Origin: Chloroflexota bacterium
GTDB taxonomy: Bacteria; Chloroflexota; Dehalococcoidia; Dehalococcoidales; RBG-16-60-22
Length of the DNA stretch: 17,148 nt
Assembly: GCA_016190585.1 (NCBI GenBank)
Contig: JACPQH010000013.1
Span: 1 to 17,148 of the forward strand
Direction: 5' to 3'
Numbering within the stretch: the stretch's first letter is position 1; each line of letters begins with the position of its first letter. The notes beneath the pieces are model-generated. The model saw only the letters and a list, made by a program, of their open reading frames with translations. It did not search any database and was not told the DNA's origin. The position numbers and the translations under genes are program-made. Positions 1 through 5,621 of this stretch are shown piece by piece.

Positions 1-1
1 C

Positions 2-1009
2 TACCGGCAGCTTGCCCTGCTCCTCGAATCGGGCATCAATATCGTATCCGCGCTGGAACTGCTGCAAGACCAGAGCGCCAACCGGACTCTCCGCAAAGTG
101 CTGGGCGAGGTGGTCAGCGACTTGCGGGCGGGCCGGCAGCTTTCCATGGCCTTCGCCAGACACCCGGAGGTCTTCACCTCGATCTGCCAGCGTACCCTGC
201 GCGTCGGCGAGCAGACCGGCAACATGGAAGTAATCCTGAAACAGATCGCCGATTACCTGGAGAGGGAAAACACCAACACCAAAGACCTGAAAAACGCGCT
301 CCGGCTGCCGGCGATTACCTTTGTCGTGGCCGTCGCCGTCATCATACTGATGGCCAGCTTCGCCCTGCCGGCATTCAACGACCTGTACGCTTCGCTCGGT
401 GCCGAGCTGCCGGCTATCACGCGGATATTCCTCGAGGTCACCGCCCAGATCAAGTCCTACGGGGCCTATATCCTGCTTGCGTCGCTGGTCTCGGTCCTGG
501 CCGGTTACGCGTATATCAGGAAGCCGGAAGGCAAGCAGCGCTGGGACGGCCTGATGCTGCGCCTGCCGCTCCTGGGACGGTTGATCCACTTCAACGAGCT
601 GGCCCGCTGCGCCCGGAGCATGTCCCTGCTCTACAGCTCGGGCGTATCGCTGACCGAGATAATTCCCATGATAATCAAGTCCAGCGGCAACGCCGTCATG
701 GCCCGGGCGCTGGTAGAGGTCCACAAAGATATGCTCAAGGGGGAAGGTCTATCACAGCCCATGTCAAAAAACAAGCTGTTCCTGCCCCTGATGGTCCAGA
801 TGGTCAAGGTGGGCGAAGAGACGGGCAATCTCGATGCCAGCTTGCTCTCGGTCGCCCGGAGCTACGAGGCCGAAGTCGAGGACAAGACACGCTCGCTCAT
901 CAGCATGATCCAGCCGGCCATGACGCTGGCCATCGGCCTGATTATCGGCCTCATGGCGCTGTCGCTCACCTCGGCGATGTATTCCATATACAGCCAGGGG
1001 ATGGGCTAG
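2..1009 (+). CDS. pilC: Type IV pilus inner-membrane platform protein PilC (GspF family), 5' end cut off
   Basis: PilC is the polytopic inner-membrane platform on which the PilB/PilT motors act to add or remove pilins. The reading frame is open to the left edge, and its first visible residues (YRQLALLLESGINIVSALEL) match the start of the first T2SSF domain, so the gene begins upstream of the window. The 335 visible residues compare with about 400 in the family, so roughly 65-70 N-terminal residues are missing. Hydrophobic segments lie around residues 100-130, 155-175 and 300-328. A second T2SSF half is visible (FNELARCARSMSLLYSSGVS, then VGEETGNLDASLLSVA), repeating the pattern of the first half (VGEQTGNMEVILKQIADYLE). 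It stops at 1009, 79 bases before the PilO-like gene, on the same strand. PilC and GspF are hard to separate by sequence alone; the neighbours make a pilus role more likely. The ATG at 98 is internal. Confidence 0.93.
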   Translation, partial: YRQLALLLESGINIVSALELLQDQSANRTLRKVLGEVVSDLRAGRQLSMAFARHPEVFTSICQRTLRVGEQTGNMEVILKQIADYLERENTNTKDLKNALRLPAITFVVAVAVIILMASFALPAFNDLYASLGAELPAITRIFLEVTAQIKSYGAYILLASLVSVLAGYAYIRKPEGKQRWDGLMLRLPLLGRLIHFNELARCARSMSLLYSSGVSLTEIIPMIIKSSGNAVMARALVEVHKDMLKGEGLSQPMSKNKLFLPLMVQMVKVGEETGNLDASLLSVARSYEAEVEDKTRSLISMIQPAMTLAIGLIIGLMALSLTSAMYSIYSQGMG

Positions 1010-1088
1010 CGCCGGTGGACCAGAACAGCGGGGTGACGGGGCGGAGCACCGGCATGCCGGCGGCACGGGGCGGGGAGAAACAAGGGAG

Positions 1089-1646
1089 ATGAGGCTGAGC
1101 CGGCCACGCATGGCATTGATGGGTTGCGGCGTTTTTCTTATGGCGTTTTTAGGCCTGGGCATGGCGCAGTCGCAGCAGGGTAAGGAAAAAGCAAGTGTCA
1201 GCCAGGAGCTGGCCTTGACCAACCTCAAACTCGACAGGCTGCCGATTGACCAGCTCGCCGGGCAGCGGGAGCAGCTTGAAGGTAAATTGAGCGCCGCCGA
1301 GGCCAATCTGGCCCGGTCCCGGGACTACCTGCGGCAACCGGTCGACGAGATTGAGGTGACCGGCGCGCTCTTCCGGATCTCCGTCGATTCCAGCGTGGAC
1401 ATCGTCGAGATCACCTCGCCCGGTTTGGGCGTCGAATCCTTTCAAGGGACCGTCTACTCGGTGCTCATCCTGAACGTGAGGGCGACCGGCGATACCGGAG
1501 ACCTTATCGGCTTTATCAAAAACCTTACCCTTAACTTCACGACCGGGGCCATCCAGCGCGCGTCAATCAACGTTCCGGCGGGAGACGAAGAGCCGCCGAT
1601 CCTGGATCTGAAGCTTTCAATATACGCCTACCAGGACGCGTCATGA
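1089..1646 (+). CDS. pilO: PilO-like type IV pilus alignment protein
   Basis: The 185-residue product has the layout of PilO: a short cytoplasmic N-terminus, one membrane segment (about residues 8-27), a short helical/coiled stretch (about 35-80) and a C-terminal alpha/beta domain. The C-terminal part holds the PilO-like pattern in which a strand (VLILNVRATG) is followed by a helix (DLIGFIKNL) and closing strands (LDLKLSIYAY). PilO pairs with PilN in the inner membrane and links PilM to the rest of the pilus machine. Family similarity is judged from layout and position, not from a strongly conserved motif, so the call is moderate. A GGGGAG at 1072-1077 lies 11 bases before the ATG, while a second GGGAG abuts the ATG directly. 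The stop overlaps the next start as ATGA at 1643-1646, so translation is probably coupled. In many bacteria the order is M-N-O; here O comes first. Confidence 0.65.
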   Translation: MRLSRPRMALMGCGVFLMAFLGLGMAQSQQGKEKASVSQELALTNLKLDRLPIDQLAGQREQLEGKLSAAEANLARSRDYLRQPVDEIEVTGALFRISVDSSVDIVEITSPGLGVESFQGTVYSVLILNVRATGDTGDLIGFIKNLTLNFTTGAIQRASINVPAGDEEPPILDLKLSIYAYQDAS

Positions 1647-3103
1647 GCCGGAAAATACTAACCATCTACTTCGATGACCTCAGTCTGAAGCTCCTGCTCG
1701 TCCAGGGCGACAGCGTCAAAACCTGGCTGGAGCTGCCGCTCGAACCCGGCGTCATCAAAGGCTCGGTCATCCTCCAGGAGGCGGAACTGGCCGCCAGGCT
1801 CAAGCTGCTGCTCAAGGAGCATGGCATCAAGACGAAGAAGGTGCTTATCGGGCTGAGCGGGCTTTACTGCCTTTCCCGGCCGGTTGTTTTACCCCAACTG
1901 CCGCGCGCCATGCTTCAGGAAGCGGTCAACCGTGAAGCCGGCAGGGTCTTGCCGGTCTCGGCGGAGCAGTATTATATCACCTTCGAGACGATGGAGTCCC
2001 GGAACGACAAGACTCACGTTTTTCTGCTGGCCCTCCCGCGCCGGACGATCGACCCTCTTATCCGGGTGCTGCGCCAGTGCCGGCTTCAGCCCGTCCACCT
2101 GGACATCAAGCCGCTGGCCCTCGCCAGGCTCAGCCGGGAGAAGACCAGCATTATCGTGGACGTGCAGCCCGGCGAGCTTAATATCGTCATCATGGTGGAT
2201 GGCGTGCCGCAGCCGATCCGCACCATCGCCCTGCCGGGGCCGGATACCCCCAGGGAAGAACGCCTCGCCCGCGTCCGGAACGACATCGAAAAGACGATAC
2301 AGTTCTATAAAACCAATAACCCGGGAAAACCCATCGCGCCGGACACGCCCATTTTGGTGTCCGGGAAGTCCGGCGATAACACCGAGCTGGCGGAGTCTCT
2401 ATCTGAGCTCGGCGGCTATTATATCACGCAAATCGCTTCGCCCTTCAAGGAACCTCCGGGTTTCAACTCTACCGATTACGTCGCGAATATCGGGTTGTCC
2501 CTGGCGGGGCCGGGCCGGACGCCGGCAAGCGGTTCCCTGGTGGCCGGTCTCAACGCGCTCCCTGAGCCTTACCTGCCGGATAAATTTTCCCTGCTCAGGG
2601 TTGCCGCCGTCCCGGCGCTGGTCGTGCTGATCGTCGTCCTTCTGCTGATGACGTTCCTGGTCCGGACGACTTTAGCCGACGTTGATACGCTTCGCGGTTA
2701 TCTCCGGCAAAGCCAGCAGCTTTTGCAGCTAAAACAGTCGATACACAAGGACCTGACCCAGATCATCGCCGGTCTGGAAAAGAAGCTGGCGGAAACCGAG
2801 TCGGCCGGCGACAGCCTTACCGCGGCCATCAGCCACCTCGAAGAGCAGCGGCAGGAGATTAACAGCGACCTGGCCACGGCGTCCGGCAGGCTGCCGGCGC
2901 AGGCCACCATAACCACCATCAACCACGCCGACGGCAGCATGACGATCAGGGCGGTCTCATCCGACAAAGAAGCCATCCTGGAATACGCCCGGGCCATGGA
3001 TGCTTCCGGCCGGTACGGCAAGGTCAACCTGTCTTCTATCAGAAAAGACAAGGACGGCAACTATACCTTCATCCTGATGCTTGTAGTCAGGGAGCCGGGC
3101 TGA
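1643..3103 (+). CDS. pilM-pilN: PilM-PilN fusion protein of the type IV pilus alignment complex
   Basis: This 486-residue protein joins two proteins that are normally encoded separately. Residues 1 to about 295 are PilM-like, an actin-fold cytoplasmic protein (opening ILTIYFDDLSLKLLL; nucleotide-site strand SIIVDVQPGELNIVI around 170-185; two sub-lobes with a helix pair around 210-235). Residues 302-314 (GLNALPEPYLPDK) resemble the N-terminal PilN peptide that docks into PilM in the two-protein system. A membrane segment follows (about 318-340), then a charged coiled coil (346-418) and a small ferredoxin-like alpha/beta domain (419-486), the usual PilN order. In known systems PilM and PilN bind through that peptide, and PilN pairs with PilO. 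The first phosphate-binding loop of PilM (usually DIGSSSIK) is altered to YFDDLSLK, so ATP binding is uncertain. The stop overlaps the pilT start (TGATG, 3101-3105). Confidence 0.85.
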   Translation: MSRKILTIYFDDLSLKLLLVQGDSVKTWLELPLEPGVIKGSVILQEAELAARLKLLLKEHGIKTKKVLIGLSGLYCLSRPVVLPQLPRAMLQEAVNREAGRVLPVSAEQYYITFETMESRNDKTHVFLLALPRRTIDPLIRVLRQCRLQPVHLDIKPLALARLSREKTSIIVDVQPGELNIVIMVDGVPQPIRTIALPGPDTPREERLARVRNDIEKTIQFYKTNNPGKPIAPDTPILVSGKSGDNTELAESLSELGGYYITQIASPFKEPPGFNSTDYVANIGLSLAGPGRTPASGSLVAGLNALPEPYLPDKFSLLRVAAVPALVVLIVVLLLMTFLVRTTLADVDTLRGYLRQSQQLLQLKQSIHKDLTQIIAGLEKKLAETESAGDSLTAAISHLEEQRQEINSDLATASGRLPAQATITTINHADGSMTIRAVSSDKEAILEYARAMDASGRYGKVNLSSIRKDKDGNYTFILMLVVREPG

Positions 3104-4170
3104 TGAACGTCATGACGCTTCTGGAGCTGGCAAAAATCAGGGGGGCCTCCGACCTGCACCTTATCGCGGGCAGCCCGCCCCTGATGCGCATCAACGGCCT
3201 GCTCCAGGCGGTCGGGGACCGGACGCTGAGCGGCGAGGACATCGCCGGGCATTTCACCAGTCTTACCTCGGTAAAACAGCGGGAAGAGTTTGACCGCTGC
3301 CTGGAGCTTGATTTCGGCTATACCCTGCCCGGTATCGCCCGCCTGCGCTGTAACGCGGCACAGCAGCAGGGCACCATCAGCCTGGTAATCCGGCTTCTCC
3401 CCATGATCTTGCCCGGCATCGACGCCCTCAGCCTGCCGCCGGTCTATAAACAGCTAATCATGAACAAGCGGGGGCTTATCATCATCAGCGGCCCCACCGG
3501 CAGCGGCAAATCCACCTCGCTGGCCGCCATGATAAGCTATCTCAACAATATCGAGAGCCGCCGCATCGTGACCATCGAAGACCCTATCGAGTACGTGTAT
3601 TCCGGCGGCAAGTGTACCATCACCCAGCGGGAGCTCGGTATCGATACCCTATCCTATGCCGAGGCTCTCAAGCACGTCCTGCGCCAGGACCCGGACGTGA
3701 TTCTGGTCGGCGAGGTGCGCGACCTGGAGACCGTATCAACCGTGCTCACCATGGCCGAGACCGGCCACCTCGTGCTGACCACCGGCCACGCGCCCAGCAC
3801 CTACCAGGCCGTGGAGCGCATTATCGACCTTTTTCCGCCCCACGAGAGGCAGATGACGCAGTCCCGGCTAGCTTCCTTGCTGGTCGCGGTGTGCTGCCAG
3901 AACCTGGTGCCGAAGGCCGAGGGAACCGGCCGGGTAGCGGCGGTGGAGGTCATGCTGGCGAACGCCGCAGTCAGGAACCTTATCCGCGACGGCAAGACCT
4001 TCCAATTGCCCAATGTCATCCGCACGCACATCAGCGCCGGCATGCAGCTCATGGACCAGTCGCTGCTCGCCCTTCACCGGCAGGGCATTATCAGCTCGGA
4101 GACCCTGCTGGAGTTCAGCCAGGACCAGAAAGAGGTATTGAAGGCTTCCACCGCCGAGTTCGCGGCATAG
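3103..4170 (+). CDS. pilT: Type IV pilus retraction ATPase PilT
   Basis: PilT is a hexameric cytoplasmic ATPase that drives pilus retraction and twitching. The 355-residue length is typical. Walker A is GPTGSGKST at residues 130-138, the Asp-box region is TIEDPIEYVY (about 154-163), Walker B is DVILVGE at 198-204 with catalytic Glu204, and the His box is TGHLVLTTGH with His222 and His229. The retraction-linked AIRNLIRE motif is present as AVRNLIRD at 289-296, which separates it from PilB/GspE assembly ATPases. It also lacks the N-terminal MshEN/GspE domain and tetracysteine motif of PilB. In the His box the usual T-L-H-T is T-G-H-A here, a modest variation. It is the last gene of the + strand pilus run and faces the convergent pilA gene across a terminator hairpin. 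Confidence 0.95.
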   Translation: MNVMTLLELAKIRGASDLHLIAGSPPLMRINGLLQAVGDRTLSGEDIAGHFTSLTSVKQREEFDRCLELDFGYTLPGIARLRCNAAQQQGTISLVIRLLPMILPGIDALSLPPVYKQLIMNKRGLIIISGPTGSGKSTSLAAMISYLNNIESRRIVTIEDPIEYVYSGGKCTITQRELGIDTLSYAEALKHVLRQDPDVILVGEVRDLETVSTVLTMAETGHLVLTTGHAPSTYQAVERIIDLFPPHERQMTQSRLASLLVAVCCQNLVPKAEGTGRVAAVEVMLANAAVRNLIRDGKTFQLPNVIRTHISAGMQLMDQSLLALHRQGIISSETLLEFSQDQKEVLKASTAEFAA

Positions 4171-4193
4171 CTCTCCCGCCGGTAAAATGAAAA

Positions 4194-4217
4194 GCCCGCC
4201 GGCAAATACCGGCGGGC
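4194..4217 (-). terminator. Rho-independent terminator of pilA
   Basis: A perfect 9-base-pair GC stem (GCCCGCCGG / CCGGCGGGC) encloses a 6-base loop at 4203-4208. Read on the - strand, the stem is followed directly by TTTTCATTTT, so it fits a terminator for pilA, whose stop is at 4239. On the + strand the hairpin lies 24 bases after the pilT stop but is not followed by a T-run, so it would be weaker in that direction. Confidence 0.85.
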
Positions 4218-4238
4218 CTCTGCGCTGTTCAACAAGGT

Positions 4239-4604
4239 TTAGTACTGGGTTATAGAGCCGTACTCATCGGTCATGTAACTCCACCGCGTGGTAGCGGTGT
4301 TAAGGTAACGGTCAGTAGTCCCGTATAGAGGATAAGAAGGGTCCGGGAAAATCGTCATGTCGTTGGTCGCGTTGGTTGAGGCGGTTACAGTGGTCCGGGT
4401 CTGGTCAGCCATCATCGCCATCATAGCGGTGGAGATGTTGTGCAGCTCGGCGGCCATGGCCTCCGTTTCGCCCCGGTTCATAAACCGGCCCACGTTGGGG
4501 ACGGCCACCGCCGCCAGGACGCCCAGGATAGCCACCACCACCAGGAGCTCGATCAGGGTAAAGCCCTTTTGACTACGATGCAAAGATTTTAAGAGCCGCC
4601 TCAT
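4239..4604 (-). CDS. pilA: Type IV major-pilin-like prepilin
   Basis: The product is a short type IV prepilin of 121 residues. The leader is 14 residues, positively charged, and ends in Gly14; PilD would cut the bond before Phe15 (KG|FTLIELLVVV) and methylate the new N-terminus. Glu5 of the mature protein, needed for pilin packing, is present. The hydrophobic helix covers mature residues 1-24, with Pro22 conserved. The mature chain has only 107 residues, has no cysteine and so no D-region disulfide, and carries a Met-rich stretch (STAMMAMMADQ), a Thr/Asn-rich loop and an aromatic C-terminus (RYLN, RWSYM, DEYGSITQY). A GspG-like pseudopilin is the main alternative, but the calcium-site pattern of GspG is not seen and the pilus neighbours favour pilin. 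It lies opposite to the surrounding pil genes with its own promoter, ribosome binding site and terminator. Confidence 0.9.
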   Translation of the reverse strand: MRRLLKSLHRSQKGFTLIELLVVVAILGVLAAVAVPNVGRFMNRGETEAMAAELHNISTAMMAMMADQTRTTVTASTNATNDMTIFPDPSYPLYGTTDRYLNTATTRWSYMTDEYGSITQY

Positions 4605-4613
4605 TTAAGTAAT

Positions 4614-4621
4614 ACCTCCTT
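4614..4621 (-). promoter_or_regulatory. Strong Shine-Dalgarno site of pilA
   Basis: On the - strand the sequence AAGGAGGT ends 9 bases before the pilA ATG (4602-4604). It is the best ribosome binding site in the window and contrasts with several neighbouring genes that have none, as expected for an abundant structural protein. Confidence 0.85.
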
Positions 4622-4667
4622 AGTTATTTTGCCCCTGTTTCCAAGCTTAACAGAATAAAGTACCGGC

Positions 4668-4695
4668 ACAATAAGTAAAAGGTCACATTTGTCAA
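4668..4695 (-). promoter_or_regulatory. Predicted sigma-70-type promoter of pilA
   Basis: On the - strand a perfect -35 box TTGACA (4690-4695) is followed after 16 bases by TATTGT (4668-4673), four of six matches to the -10 consensus. Transcription would begin near 4661 and give a 5' leader of about 57 bases. The call rests on consensus match only. Confidence 0.55.
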
Positions 4696-4742
4696 TAAGA
4701 GAAATATCCTATAAAATGTCGTTAAGTAATCTGACGGAGAAT

Positions 4743-4755
4743 TATAAGGTATACT
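4743..4755 (+). promoter_or_regulatory. Possible -10 region of pilD
   Basis: Two overlapping -10-like hexamers, TATAAG (4743-4748) and TATACT (4750-4755), lie just before the pilD ATG at 4766. No good -35 box is placed correctly (TTAAGT at 4722-4727 is the nearest candidate). If either is used, the mRNA leader would be only about 4-11 bases, in line with the absence of a Shine-Dalgarno sequence. Confidence 0.35.
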
Positions 4756-4765
4756 CACAATCATC

Positions 4766-5524
4766 ATGAACATTGTTTGGGCTTTCATTCTAGCTTTTTT
4801 CGGCGCCAGTTTAGGAAGTTTTCTAAATGTCTGTATTGACCGCGTGCCTGCCGGCAAGTCCCTGGCCTACCCGCCCTCGCGCTGTGACTCCTGCCAGCGC
4901 CGGCTGTCCGTTTTAGACCTCGTCCCGGTAGTCAGCTACCTCTGGCTGCGGGGCCGCTGCCGCTACTGCGGGGCCGCGATACCCCGCCGTGTCCTCGTCA
5001 TCGAGGCCGCCACGGGCCTACTGGTGCCGCTGCTCTACCTGTACTACGGCCTGACCGTGCAGTTCGCCCTGCTGGCGTACTACGGCTGCCTTTTCCTGGT
5101 GATTGCCGTTATCGACCTCGAACACCGCATCGTGCCCAACCGCATCGTCTACCCGGCGGCGGTCCTGGCTTTAGTCCTGACGTTCGTCCCGGGCCAGCCG
5201 GGCATCATCGCCAGCCTGCTCGGGGGGGCGGTCGGCCTGGGGCTCATGTTGCTGCCGGTGCTGATATCGCGGGGCGGCATGGGCCTGGGGGATGTAAAGC
5301 TGGCGGCGCTGTCCGGCCTGATTATCGGGCCGAAAATGGTCCTGCTGGCTATCTTTATCGCCGTGGTCGCCGGCGGGCTTATCGCGGTATTCCTCGTAGT
5401 CACGAGGTTGAAGTCCCGCAAAGAGGCCATCCCGTTCGCGCCGTTCCTCGCCCTGGGCGCCGTCCTGGCCCTGTACAGGGGCGCAGACCTGCTTGATGTC
5501 TACGTACGGTACCTCTTACCCTGA
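4766..5524 (+). CDS. pilD: Prepilin peptidase / N-methyltransferase PilD
   Basis: PilD is the polytopic membrane aspartic protease (A24 family) that removes the prepilin leader and methylates the mature N-terminus. The 252-residue product starts with the family signature (GASLGSFLNVCIDRVP). Two zinc-type cysteine pairs are present, Cys40/Cys43 (RCDSC) and Cys65/Cys68 (RCRYC), as in the bifunctional peptidase/methylase form. The two catalytic aspartates are Asp117 (VIDLEHRIVPN) and Asp176 in GMGLGDVKL. About seven or eight hydrophobic segments fill the rest. No Shine-Dalgarno precedes the ATG. It is divergent from pilA, its probable substrate, across a 161-base AT-rich gap. Confidence 0.95.
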   Translation: MNIVWAFILAFFGASLGSFLNVCIDRVPAGKSLAYPPSRCDSCQRRLSVLDLVPVVSYLWLRGRCRYCGAAIPRRVLVIEAATGLLVPLLYLYYGLTVQFALLAYYGCLFLVIAVIDLEHRIVPNRIVYPAAVLALVLTFVPGQPGIIASLLGGAVGLGLMLLPVLISRGGMGLGDVKLAALSGLIIGPKMVLLAIFIAVVAGGLIAVFLVVTRLKSRKEAIPFAPFLALGAVLALYRGADLLDVYVRYLLP

Positions 5525-5583
5525 CTTTAAGTATTTACGTATTTGGCCCCTAGTACTTTAGTTCCAATCAGCCCCAGGTTTCC

Positions 5584-5611
5584 TTGACAGCCCGCCAGGT
5601 TAAAGTATAAT
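5584..5611 (+). promoter_or_regulatory. Consensus sigma-70 promoter of the GGDEF/HD-GYP gene
   Basis: TTGACA (5584-5589) and TATAAT (5606-5611), both perfect matches, are 16 bases apart. Transcription should start near 5618-5620, only a few bases before the ATG at 5622. With no Shine-Dalgarno in the gap, the mRNA is predicted to be leaderless or nearly so. Confidence 0.8.
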
Positions 5612-5621
5612 TGCGTTAGGT

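Noticed and set aside
1884..2630. A 248-codon + strand frame in another phase of pilM-pilN
   Set aside because: Its composition (Ser, Arg, Pro, Trp) is that of a frame-shifted shadow, and the PilM/PilN frame is continuous.
4741..4746. A TATAAT on the - strand as a second pilA promoter
   Set aside because: Its -35 region would fall on the pilD start and shows no match; the TTGACA/TATTGT pair at 4668-4695 is better placed.
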